NCBI GenBank assembly: GCA_963803425.1
Contig: CAWDMA010000001.1
Location: forward strand, 186,001-250,000
DNA from: DASPWW01 sp963803425
Lineage (GTDB): Bacteria > Actinomycetota > Thermoleophilia > Solirubrobacterales > 70-9
Direction: 5' to 3'
Length of the DNA stretch: 64,000 bases
The notes under the pieces are model-generated. The model was not told the origin of the DNA. It was given only the letters and a program-made list of their open reading frames with translations, and searched no databases. The stretch's first letter is position 1; each line of letters starts with the position of its first letter. The position numbers and the translations under genes were made by a program. Below are positions 46,007-53,554 of the stretch, piece by piece.

Positions 46007-46825
46007 CTGAGCAGACGGGAGCAGCGCGCGGCGGCGCGGCGGCGGCGCTCGCGCCGCGGTCAGGCGATCGCGACGATCTCCTCGGTGGTCGTGCTCGGTG
46101 GGCTGGCGGCGGTGATCCTGACCAGCCCCGGGTGGGCCGACGTCCGCGACACCTTCTTCTCCTGGGATGCGTTCAAGGACTCCTTCCCGGGGATCGCCAA
46201 GGGCTTCTGGCTCGACGTGCGGATCTTCGTGATCGTCGAGATCGTCGTGCTGGCGCTCGGGATGGTGATCGCGCTGGTGAGGACGAGCACCGCGGCCGCG
46301 CTGTTTCCCGTCCGTCTGCTGGCGATCGCGTACGTCGACCTGTTCCGCGGAGTCCCGGTGATCCTGCTCGTATACCTGGTCGGGTTCGGAGTCCCGGCGC
46401 TCGAGTTGCAGGGCGTTCCGACGGACCCGCTCGTGCTCGGGGGAATCGGGCTGTCGCTGTGCTACGGGGCGTACGTGGCCGAGGTGTACCGGGCCGGAAT
46501 CGGCTCGATCCACCGCGGCCAGCGCGACGCGGCACTGGCGATCGGCCTGAACGAGCGGCAGGCGCTCCGGTTCGTGATCCTGCCGCAGGCGGTCCGCCGC
46601 GTCGGCCCGCCCCTGCTCAACGACTTCATCTCCTTGCAGAAGGACGTCGCGCTGATCTCGATCCTCGGCGTCCTGGAAGCGTTCCGCCAGGCTCAGATCG
46701 ACGCTTCGTCGACCTTCAACTACACGCCGCTGATGGCTGCCGCGCTGCTCTACCTGCTGGTTACGGTGCCGCTGGCGAGAATCGTCGACCGGATCGGTCT
46801 CGGCGTCGGAGGGCAGGCGCGGTGA
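46007..46825 (+). CDS. Amino-acid ABC transporter permease
   Basis: A His/Glu/Gln-type permease of the HisM/GlnP class with about five membrane helices. The EAA-like cytoplasmic loop reads GQRDAALAIGLNERQALRFV then ILPQAVRR. The annotated start is uncertain: the frame contains a charged N-terminus (SRREQRAAARRRRSRRGQAI) that looks genuine but begins at a CTG at 46007, while the first GTG is at 46085, just inside the first helix. The CTG start is preferred here by topology (positive-inside), as inference. The stop overlaps the ATPase start (GTGA). Confidence 0.85.
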   Translation: MSRREQRAAARRRRSRRGQAIATISSVVVLGGLAAVILTSPGWADVRDTFFSWDAFKDSFPGIAKGFWLDVRIFVIVEIVVLALGMVIALVRTSTAAALFPVRLLAIAYVDLFRGVPVILLVYLVGFGVPALELQGVPTDPLVLGGIGLSLCYGAYVAEVYRAGIGSIHRGQRDAALAIGLNERQALRFVILPQAVRRVGPPLLNDFISLQKDVALISILGVLEAFRQAQIDASSTFNYTPLMAAALLYLLVTVPLARIVDRIGLGVGGQAR

Positions 46826-47574
46826 GCCCTGGCGCGGTCCTGGAGGTGCGGGGGGTGACGAAGTCGTTCGGCGCGCGCGAGGTCCTGCACGGGATCGATC
46901 TCGAGGTGGGAGAGCACCAGGCGGTTGCGGTGATCGGCGCATCGGGCTCGGGCAAGTCGACGCTGCTGCGGTGTGCGGACCTGCTCGAGGAGATCGACGA
47001 CGGCGACATCTTCCTCGACGGCGAGGTGATCACCGACCCGAGCGTGGACACGGTCGCGGTCCGGCGCAGGCTCGGGATCGTGTTCCAGGCCTACAACCTG
47101 TTTCCGCACCTGAACGTGCTCGACAACGTTGCGCTGGGAAGCGTCCGGGCGCATGCAGTCCCGCGACAGGAGGCGGAGCAGCGCGGCCGGGAGCTGCTGG
47201 AGCGGTTCGGCCTCGGCGGCCGGGAGCGCGATCACCCGGACGAGCTGTCGGGCGGCCAGCAGCAGCGCGTCGCGATCGTGCGCGCCCTCGCCGCCCGGCC
47301 GCGGGCGCTGCTGCTCGACGAGGTGACGAGCGCGCTCGATCCGGAGCTGGTCGCGGAGGTCCTTGACGCGATCCGCGACCTGAAGGTGGACGGGATGACG
47401 ATGCTGATCGCCACCCACGAGATGGAGTTCGCCCGCGATGTCGCCGACGCGATCTGCTTCCTGCACGACGGACGGATCCTCGAGGCCGGGCCTCCGCGGG
47501 AGGTGCTGGAGCGGCCCCAGCGTCCCGAGACCCAGCGCTTCCTGCGCCGCCTGCTCGATGCCGGGCGGATGTAG
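46822..47574 (+). CDS. Amino-acid ABC transporter ATP-binding protein
   Basis: A 250-residue ATPase of the GlnQ/HisP type. Walker A is GASGSGKST, the Q-loop VFQAYNLFPHLNVLDN, the signature LSGGQQQRVAIVRALA, Walker B LLLDEVTSALDPE and the H-loop ATHEMEF. The GTG start overlaps the permease stop by four bases, so the pair is translationally coupled. Together with the lipoprotein and a single permease (acting as a homodimer) it forms a complete importer. Confidence 0.93.
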   Translation: MSPGAVLEVRGVTKSFGAREVLHGIDLEVGEHQAVAVIGASGSGKSTLLRCADLLEEIDDGDIFLDGEVITDPSVDTVAVRRRLGIVFQAYNLFPHLNVLDNVALGSVRAHAVPRQEAEQRGRELLERFGLGGRERDHPDELSGGQQQRVAIVRALAARPRALLLDEVTSALDPELVAEVLDAIRDLKVDGMTMLIATHEMEFARDVADAICFLHDGRILEAGPPREVLERPQRPETQRFLRRLLDAGRM

Positions 47575-47627
47575 GGGCCTCGACCGAGCTCAAGACTTCG
47601 GGTCGGAGCGGGTGTTTGAGGAGGTTG

Positions 47628-48812
47628 ATGCGCTCCCGAATCACAGTCGGCCTGATCGCCGCCGCGGTCGCGGCGCTCGCCCTCGTGCCCGACGCCGGCG
47701 CCGCGGGATACGTGCCGCACCGGGACCTCTCATACGACCGCGGATCCCCGCCGCCCGACCCGTCCCAGACCCGGCTCGACCTGTACGAGCCGGTCGGGTT
47801 CGAGGGAAAGCGCCCCGTGGCCGTGTACGTGCACGGCGGTGGCTGGGCGATCGGCGACAAGAGCAACCGGATCGAGGACAAGGCCCGCCTGTTCACCGAC
47901 GCCGGATACGTGTTCGTGAGCGTCAACTGCCGGCTGTCGCCTTCGCCCGCCGAGCTGTCCAACCCGGACCGGGTCAAGTTCCCCGACCATCCGGATGACG
48001 TCGCCGAGGCGCTCGGGTGGCTGACGCGCAACGTCGCCGCGTACGGCGGGGACCGGGAGCGGCTGCTCCTGCTCGGCCACTCGGCCGGCGGCCACCTCGT
48101 CTCGCTGATTCGCACCGACCGCTCCTACCTGAAGGCGAACGGCGTCGAGCCGAGCTGGGTGCGCGGCGTCGTGTCGCTGGACACGGCTGCGTTCGACGTC
48201 GCCACCCGCGCGAGCCAGGACGGACCCGCTGACGACCCGACCGATCGCCAGGAGATCTACTGGAACGCGTTCGGCACCCCGGCCGAGAACGCCGTCAGCG
48301 GCGCGTGGCGCGCCGCGTCGCCGCTCCTTCACGCCGACCCCAAGGACCCGCCCTTCCTGCTCGTCACCCAGGCCGGCAACCCGATCCGCGTCGCGGAGAA
48401 CGAGAGGATGGCGACCGCGCTGGGCCAGGACCCCGGCGGGGTCGTGAAGGTCGACGCCACCCACGAGCAGATCAACCTCAACCTCGGCAGCCCCAGCGAC
48501 CCCACGCCCGAGACCGCCGCGGTGACGGAGTTCGCAAACGCCGCGGTGCATCCGCCCCGGGCGCGGATCAAGGGTCACACCCGACGCCGGCTCCCTGCGC
48601 GCGGAAAGCGCACCCGCGCGAGGTTCAGGTTCAAGTCGAACCTCGCCGGGGCCACCTTCGAGTGCCGCATCGACAAGCGGAGGTGGAAGCGGTGCGGCTC
48701 GCCACAGAGCTACCGCGTGCTGCGCGGGAAGCACACCTTCCGTGTCCGGGCCTCGAACGGCGTCTCGGCCGGCTCACCCGACAAGCACCGCTTCCGGGTG
48801 GGCGCCGCCTAG
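47628..48812 (+). CDS. Secreted alpha/beta-hydrolase esterase with C-terminal TFECR-type domain
   Basis: A 394-residue exported esterase/lipase of the hormone-sensitive-lipase-like type. A signal peptide (VGLIAAAVAALALVPDAGA) precedes the catalytic domain: oxyanion HGGGW, nucleophile GHSAGG, and a histidine in KVDATHEQIN. Residues about 305-394 form an added domain with ATFECRIDKRRWKRC and KHTFRVRASNGVS, a module often attached to actinobacterial surface proteins. The ATG at 47628 follows GAGGAGG closely. Its stop shares a CTAG with the convergent CGNR regulator. Confidence 0.83.
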   Translation: MRSRITVGLIAAAVAALALVPDAGAAGYVPHRDLSYDRGSPPPDPSQTRLDLYEPVGFEGKRPVAVYVHGGGWAIGDKSNRIEDKARLFTDAGYVFVSVNCRLSPSPAELSNPDRVKFPDHPDDVAEALGWLTRNVAAYGGDRERLLLLGHSAGGHLVSLIRTDRSYLKANGVEPSWVRGVVSLDTAAFDVATRASQDGPADDPTDRQEIYWNAFGTPAENAVSGAWRAASPLLHADPKDPPFLLVTQAGNPIRVAENERMATALGQDPGGVVKVDATHEQINLNLGSPSDPTPETAAVTEFANAAVHPPRARIKGHTRRRLPARGKRTRARFRFKSNLAGATFECRIDKRRWKRCGSPQSYRVLRGKHTFRVRASNGVSAGSPDKHRFRVGAA

Positions 48813-49426
48813 CCGGCCCCCTCGCCCGCGTCCGGCTCGTAGTGGTGGCGGGTGCGGTAGTGGCGGTTCTTGATCCTGTTCCCGCACACGCGCATCTCGC
48901 ACCACGTCCCGCCCCGGTTCCGAGACTCGTCGTAGAACGCCCACAGGCACTCGTCGTTGCGGCACAGCTTCAGCCGCTCCCACTCCTTCCGCACCTGGGC
49001 CTGGAACACGATCCCGATGATCGCCGCCAGGAAGCGCTCGACAGAGCCGGCCGGGGCGAGGTCCGGCCCCAGCCGCCCGTCCTCGTCGACGGCCAGCGGG
49101 ACCGGCGTCAGGTCGGCGACCACCCGCAGCCGCCGGGCGGCATCGCGGTCGGGCGCCCCGTGGGCATTGGCGGCGAGCAGCGATCGGATCGCGTCGCGCA
49201 ACTCGACCGCCCGGGTGAGCTCGGCACCGTCGACGGGGAGCTGCACCACCGTGAGGCCGGACTCAGCCAGCCACGCCCCGAACTCCTCCTGCGTCGCGAG
49301 CGCGTCCGTGCCGGCCTCGACGTCGATCGTGTTCGCGAACGCCTGGACGGCGACGAGCGGGCCGGGGGCCGGCTTGGACTCGGTGTAGGGGGCGAGCTCG
49401 GCGAGGTCAACGGGCATATCGTACAT
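48809..49426 (-). CDS. CGNR zinc-finger (ABATE-domain) transcriptional regulator
   Basis: A 205-residue regulator. Residues about 25-140 are the ABATE ligand-binding-type domain, and the C-terminus carries the CGNR zinc finger: KLCRNDECLWAFYDESRNRG then WCEMRVCGNRIKNRHYR. The four cysteines (in CRNDEC and WCEMRVC) and the CGNR signature are all present. Such proteins are presumed stress-response regulators. It is divergent from a promoter region with two perfect palindromes (49448-49474), the best candidates for its own operator. A start two codons earlier (49432) is possible. Confidence 0.85.
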   Translation of the reverse strand: MYDMPVDLAELAPYTESKPAPGPLVAVQAFANTIDVEAGTDALATQEEFGAWLAESGLTVVQLPVDGAELTRAVELRDAIRSLLAANAHGAPDRDAARRLRVVADLTPVPLAVDEDGRLGPDLAPAGSVERFLAAIIGIVFQAQVRKEWERLKLCRNDECLWAFYDESRNRGGTWCEMRVCGNRIKNRHYRTRHHYEPDAGEGAG

Positions 49427-49441
49427 GACCAACTATAACGC

Positions 49442-49470
49442 TTAACAGGTCACCATGACCGGTGTATAGT
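49442..49470 (+). promoter_or_regulatory. Sigma-70-type promoter between CGNR gene and a 29-residue ORF
   Basis: TTAACA (49442-49447), a 17-base spacer, then TATAGT (49465-49470), reading rightward. Both hexamers are close to the consensus and the spacing is ideal. In this GC-rich DNA the AT-rich patch stands out. Two palindromes lie in the spacer and over the -10 box. Confidence 0.65.
49448..49460. promoter_or_regulatory. Palindrome GGTCA-CCA-TGACC, candidate operator
   Basis: Exact 5-base arms around three bases, located between the -35 and -10 boxes of the rightward promoter. A repressor bound here would block transcription. Confidence 0.5.
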
Positions 49471-49474
49471 ACAC
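49462..49474. promoter_or_regulatory. Palindrome GTGTA-TAG-TACAC overlapping the -10 box
   Basis: Exact 5-base arms around three bases, one base after the previous palindrome. Same arm and spacer lengths suggest two half-turn-spaced sites for one dimeric regulator, but the arm sequences differ. Confidence 0.5.
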
Positions 49475-49570
49475 GCCAGTCACTATTTACGAAGTGTGCC
49501 TGAGCGCACACACGGAGCGCCGGCGGTCCCCTACCTTGGGACGCGGCCGCCAACCACAGAAGGAGATCTG

Positions 49571-49660
49571 ATGTTGATTGCACCGATGGCGATCATGGTC
49601 GGGCAGGCGATCAAGCCGCCCAAGACCTCGCCCCAGCCGAGCCGCAACCCGCGCCGTTAA
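49571..49660 (+). CDS. 29-residue small ORF with strong ribosome site
   Basis: An ATG preceded at five bases by AAGGAG (49560-49565), a near-perfect ribosome site. It encodes a hydrophobic start (MLIAPMAIMVGQAI) and a proline-rich basic end (KPPKTSPQPSRNPRR), then TAA. It lies 101 bases downstream of a clear promoter and 121 bases before the KdpD-like kinase gene. It could be a small membrane peptide or a leader. No family is recognised; coding is inferred from the promoter, the ribosome site and the clean stop. Confidence 0.5.
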   Translation: MLIAPMAIMVGQAIKPPKTSPQPSRNPRR

Positions 49661-49722
49661 GGCGCCCGCGACTCTTCCGGGCAAGCCGCGCTCCCGCCGC
49701 GCCTGAAAGGACGCTACGCGGC

Positions 49723-49743
49723 GGGGGCCACCGCGGCCCCTTT
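49723..49743 (+). terminator. Possible weak terminator or attenuator hairpin
   Basis: GGGGCC-ACCGC-GGCCCC followed by TTT, between the 29-residue ORF and the kinase gene. The stem is perfect, but the T tract is only three bases, so termination would be weak. Confidence 0.35.
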
Positions 49744-49781
49744 CCGGGACCGCTTCGCTCTGCGGCAGTACGCTGAATCCC

Positions 49782-51206
49782 ATGGAGCGGCGACGAACCC
49801 TGCTCCTCGTCGGCTCGGAGCGACCCCCGCTCGCGGTCGGCGTCGCTGTCGCGGTCGCCGCCGTGGCCGCGATCACGGCGCTGATCTATCCGCTCGGCGA
49901 GGTGATGCCGGCGGTGTCCACGGGCGTCGTCTACCTGCTCGCCGTGCTTGTCGTCTCGACGGTGTGGGGGCTGCGCCTCGGCCTGCCGACAAGTGTGCTG
50001 AGCGCGGCCGCGTTCAACTTCTTCCACATCCCGCCGACGGGGCAGTTCACGATCGCCGACGCCCAGAACTGGGTGGCGCTGGCGGTGTTCCTGGTCGCCG
50101 CAGTGCTGGCCAGCTCGGTCGCGGGGCTCGCGCGCACCAGCGCCGTCGAAGCGGAGACCCGGCGCCGCGAGGCGGTGCTCGCCGCCGAGCTCGCCCGCCT
50201 GCTGCTCGGTGGCGAGCGGCTCGCAGTTGCGCTCGACGAGACTGCCTCGCGCATTGCCGAGGCGCTGCATCTCGACTGGGCAAGGCTGGCGCTCGGCGAG
50301 CCGTCCGACGGTGCCGCCGGCGACCATTCGATACCGCTGAGCGAGGGAGCGAGCCGAATCGGCACGCTGAGCGTGCCTGCGGACGCCGACGCTGCCGCGA
50401 TCGGGCGGCTCGTGGACCGGATCGTCCCGGCGATCGAGCCCCTGCTCGCGGCGGCGCTGGAGCGGAACCGGCTCCAGGACGAGGCGGTCGAGGCGGACGC
50501 GCTGCGGCGCAGCGACGAGATCAAGACCGCGCTGCTTCGATCCGTCTCGCATGACCTGCGCACGCCGCTGACCGCGATCGTCGCGTCTGGAGAGGCGCTC
50601 GCGTCTGCGTCGCTGACCGTCGCGGAGCGCTCCGCGCTCGCCGAGGCGCTCAGCGACGAAGCGGCGCGGCTGACGCGTCTCGTCGATCAGCTGCTCGACC
50701 TGTCCCGGCTCGAGGCGGGTGCCGCGCGGCCTCGCCGCGACTGGCTCTCGATCGAGGAGATCGCGCAGGCCGCGATCTCGCAGGTCGACCCCGCGAGGTT
50801 CAAGCTGTCAGTGGATCGCGACACCCCGCTCCTGCTTGCCGATCCGGCCCAGCTCGAGCGGGCGTTGGCGAACGTGCTCGAGAACGCAGCCCGCCACTCG
50901 GCCGACACCGTGTCGGTTCGCGCCCGCGCCGTCGGCGACAGGCTGATGGTCAGGGTTGTGGATCGCGGCCCGGGGATTCCCGAGTCGGAGCTCGAGCGGG
51001 TGTTCGAGCCGTTCCACCGATCGCCGCTTGCGAGCGGGCCCGGCTCGGGCCTCGGGCTCGCGATCGCGAGGGGGTTCGTGGAGGCGAACGGGGGGCGCGC
51101 GTGGGCGGAGTCGCTGCCCGGGCAGGGCACTGTGATCGTGTTCGCGCTGCCCCTCGATCCGACGCCGACGCCATCCCCGCTTCCGACCGGGTCCCCGGCG
51201 GGATGA
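49782..51206 (+). CDS. KdpD-like sensor histidine kinase lacking the KdpD N-terminal domain
   Basis: A 474-residue kinase. Residues about 18-115 hold the DUF4118-type membrane region with several helices, including FNFFHIPPTGQFTIADAQNW, a motif typical of KdpD. Next is a GAF-like region, then the phosphoacceptor helix SVSHDLRTPLTAIVASGE (about residue 258), and the ATPase domain with NVLENAARHSAD, RGPGIPESELERVFEPF and GSGLGLAIARGFV. The KdpD sensor and Usp domains that form the first half of classical KdpD are absent here but encoded at 57982-59103. Its stop overlaps the regulator start (ATGA). Confidence 0.87.
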   Translation: MERRRTLLLVGSERPPLAVGVAVAVAAVAAITALIYPLGEVMPAVSTGVVYLLAVLVVSTVWGLRLGLPTSVLSAAAFNFFHIPPTGQFTIADAQNWVALAVFLVAAVLASSVAGLARTSAVEAETRRREAVLAAELARLLLGGERLAVALDETASRIAEALHLDWARLALGEPSDGAAGDHSIPLSEGASRIGTLSVPADADAAAIGRLVDRIVPAIEPLLAAALERNRLQDEAVEADALRRSDEIKTALLRSVSHDLRTPLTAIVASGEALASASLTVAERSALAEALSDEAARLTRLVDQLLDLSRLEAGAARPRRDWLSIEEIAQAAISQVDPARFKLSVDRDTPLLLADPAQLERALANVLENAARHSADTVSVRARAVGDRLMVRVVDRGPGIPESELERVFEPFHRSPLASGPGSGLGLAIARGFVEANGGRAWAESLPGQGTVIVFALPLDPTPTPSPLPTGSPAG

Positions 51207-51880
51207 GCGGCGACCGCGTCCTCGTCTGCGACGACGAGCCTCAGATCGTCCGGGCGCTTAAGGTCGTGCTGCGCGAGGCCGGGTTCGAGTCGATCGTCGC
51301 GGAGGACGGCGAGCAGGCGCTCGATCGGGCCGCCGTCAGGCCGCCCGACGCGGCGATCATCGACCTCGTGCTGCCGGACATCGACGGGATCGAGGTGTGC
51401 CGGCGGCTGCGCGAGTGGACGGCGGCCCCGATCATCGTCCTGTCGGCGGTCGGCGAGGAGGACGAGAAGGTCCGCGCCCTGGAGGCCGGCGCGGACGATT
51501 ACGTGACGAAGCCGTTCGGACCGCGGGAGCTGGTCGCCCGGCTGCAGGCGGTGCTGCGCCGGGCGGGGTCCGATCCGGACGAGGCGGCGATCGAGCTCGA
51601 CGGGCTGTTGGTCGACCTCGCGGCGCGCGCCGTCAGTCGCGAGGGGTCCGACATCCACCTCACTCCGATCGAGTTCGAGCTGCTCCGCGCGCTTGTCCGC
51701 AATCGCGGCCGCCTCCTCACCCACCGCAGGCTGCTCACCGAGGTGTGGGGCCCGGAGTACGCGGACGACACCCCCGTGCTCCGCACCCACGTCGCGAACC
51801 TGCGGCGCAAGATCGATCCTCCCAGCCGGGGCGAGAGCCTGATCCGCACCGACCCTGGGGTGGGGTACCGGCTGGCCTAG
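51203..51880 (+). CDS. kdpE: KdpE-like OmpR-family response regulator
   Basis: A 225-residue regulator. The receiver domain has the acidic pocket (CDDEP), the phosphoacceptor aspartate in AAIIDLVLPDIDGIEV and the lysine in DDYVTKPFGP. The C-terminal winged helix is typical: IHLTPIEFELLRALVRN, THRRLLTEVWGPEYADDTPV, LRTHVANLRRKID. It should activate kdp transcription when potassium is low; the linkage to the KdpD-like kinase and the kdp operon 1.5 kb away supports this. The start overlaps the kinase stop. Confidence 0.88.
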   Translation: MSGDRVLVCDDEPQIVRALKVVLREAGFESIVAEDGEQALDRAAVRPPDAAIIDLVLPDIDGIEVCRRLREWTAAPIIVLSAVGEEDEKVRALEAGADDYVTKPFGPRELVARLQAVLRRAGSDPDEAAIELDGLLVDLAARAVSREGSDIHLTPIEFELLRALVRNRGRLLTHRRLLTEVWGPEYADDTPVLRTHVANLRRKIDPPSRGESLIRTDPGVGYRLA

Positions 51881-53289
51881 TCCCCGGTGTGCTCGCGGAT
51901 GAAGCGGCGGATCTCGCGCGCCTCCGGCGAGCGGCCGTCGTACAGCGAGCTCACATGCCCGGCGCCGCGCGCCGTGTACAGGGTCGAGTTCGGGAACTCG
52001 TCCGCGACCAGCCGCGCCTCGTGCGGGGTGGTGATGTCGTCGAACTCGCCCGACACGACCAGGGTCGGGACGTTGGGCGGTTTCGAGTCCGGGGGCTTCG
52101 GCGGCTCGTAGTTGGAGGTGGGCTCGGGCCAGGTGATGCAGTACAGGTAGGCGAGCTCGGACGACAGCGCGATCTCCCGCGGCGTGAACGGCCCGAACGA
52201 GTTGCGGCTGCGGTTACGGATCGCCTGCTCGAGCTGCGCACGCCGCTCCTCCTCGGTCGCGTCCGGATCCCATAGCAGCGAGTAGTCGTTGCAGCTGATC
52301 GCCATCTCCGTGGCGCGCCGGTAGAAGCGCGGGTGGTGATACGCGGGCTTGCCCTCATCGGTCAGCTTTCGCCACGGCTTCGGGTCGCCGTTCAGAAGCG
52401 CGCGCCCCGCTTCGTCGATGTCGAGGAAGTACCTGGCGGCGTCCGGGCCCTCCCCGGCGGTCGTGATCGCGTCGATCAGCGCGCCCACGTCGCGCCCGGT
52501 GTCGCGGAGGTGGTCGACCAACCGCTGCAGCCGATTGCCCGCGTCGCCCGAGCACTTCTCGGAGCGCTCACACGCCAGCGACATCAGCCGGACCCCGGTC
52601 CGCGGGATCGACGGGTACCAGCCGCTCTCCCCAGCCAGCGGGTAGGTCGAGTCGAGCACCAAGGCGTTCAGGTGGGCGCGGTGCTGATAGGCGTAGGACT
52701 GCGCCAGGAAGCTGCCGTAGGAGTCTCCGTACAGGGTGATCTGGTCGTAGCCGAGCGCCTTGCGGACGTCGTCGATGTCGTCAGCTATCGCCTCGGTTCT
52801 GTACGAGTCCGTCCGCTCTCCGAGACGCCGGGCGCATTCCGGGAACGTGATCAGCTCCGGCCCCTTGCCCTGCTGCACGTCGGGGCAGTCGATCGGATCC
52901 GAGCGCCCCGTGCCTCGCTGGTCCACGAGCACCAGATCGCGGGTGTCGAGCAGCCCGCGGAACAGGTGTTGGTATGCGGTCGCGGTGCCGGTGCTCGAGT
53001 AGCCGGGGCCGCCCTCGACCGCAAAGATCGCCCCCTGCGAGGGCTTGCTCGTGTCGTTTCGCGGCCGCACCGCGAAGCCGACGGTCGTCTTTCCGAGCAA
53101 GTCGTCCTGGCGCTCGAACGGCACCCGGATCGAGCCGCACCGGTACCCATCCGGGATCGGCAGGTCTCCGCACGGCTTCAGCTCGCCGAGCGACAGGGAG
53201 GGGACCTCGTAGGAGGCCCCTCCGCAGCCGCTCACGCCGGCGGCGAGCGCCGCCAGTCCCACCACAGCCGCGATTGCCCGGTGCCTCAT
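51877..53289 (-). CDS. TAP-like alpha/beta-hydrolase lipoprotein (proline iminopeptidase-type)
   Basis: A 470-residue lipoprotein. The signal peptide ends GVSGC, a lipobox-like site. The catalytic domain has the oxyanion region EGGPGYSSTGT, LVLVDQRGTGRSDP, the nucleophile GDSYGSFLAQSYAY, and the C-terminal TAP-like part VPTLVVSGEFDDITTP with the histidine in GAGHVSS. Members cleave N-terminal amino acids or peptides; Streptomyces SlpD/TAP proteins are relatives. The cysteine-rich middle (CERSEKCSG) suggests disulfides. It sits between the two Kdp loci, convergent with kdpE (shared CTAG). Confidence 0.83.
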   Translation of the reverse strand: MRHRAIAAVVGLAALAAGVSGCGGASYEVPSLSLGELKPCGDLPIPDGYRCGSIRVPFERQDDLLGKTTVGFAVRPRNDTSKPSQGAIFAVEGGPGYSSTGTATAYQHLFRGLLDTRDLVLVDQRGTGRSDPIDCPDVQQGKGPELITFPECARRLGERTDSYRTEAIADDIDDVRKALGYDQITLYGDSYGSFLAQSYAYQHRAHLNALVLDSTYPLAGESGWYPSIPRTGVRLMSLACERSEKCSGDAGNRLQRLVDHLRDTGRDVGALIDAITTAGEGPDAARYFLDIDEAGRALLNGDPKPWRKLTDEGKPAYHHPRFYRRATEMAISCNDYSLLWDPDATEEERRAQLEQAIRNRSRNSFGPFTPREIALSSELAYLYCITWPEPTSNYEPPKPPDSKPPNVPTLVVSGEFDDITTPHEARLVADEFPNSTLYTARGAGHVSSLYDGRSPEAREIRRFIREHTGD

Positions 53290-53373
53290 CCTCCGCTCAC
53301 CTTGACGATATCTTGATCCTCCCGGGGTGGATCCCGACGTGCCCTTGATGGCGCGCGACGCATATTCACACCC

Positions 53374-53454
53374 ATGGATGCCGTAGCGGTAGCGATCGCG
53401 GTGGCCGTATTCGCGCTGATCCTCGCGCTGATCGCCGGTCTGGGGCGGATATGA
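53374..53454 (+). CDS. 26-residue membrane micro-ORF before kdpF
   Basis: MDAVAVAIAVAVFALILALI followed by AGLGRI and TGA. It is a single hydrophobic helix with an acidic residue at the start and an arginine at the end. It lies 11 bases before kdpF and seems to be part of the same transcript. I recall similar short helices before kdpF in other genomes, but no function is established. No strong ribosome site is visible. Confidence 0.5.
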   Translation: MDAVAVAIAVAVFALILALIAGLGRI

Positions 53455-53464
53455 GGCGCTCGGC

Positions 53465-53554
53465 GTGACCGTCACCGACGCGGTGATGCTCGCGATCTCG
53501 GTGGCGCTGCTCGTCTACCTCGCCTACGCGCTGCTCCGCGGAGAGCGGCTGTGA
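53465..53554 (+). CDS. kdpF: Potassium-transporting ATPase small subunit KdpF
   Basis: A 29-residue single-helix peptide (VTVTDAVMLAISVALLVYLA then YALLRGERL). The ending YLAYALLRGERL closely matches KdpF, which stabilises the KdpABC complex in the membrane. GTG start; the stop TGA overlaps the kdpA GTG start (GTGA). Too short for routine gene callers. Confidence 0.8.
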   Translation: MTVTDAVMLAISVALLVYLAYALLRGERL

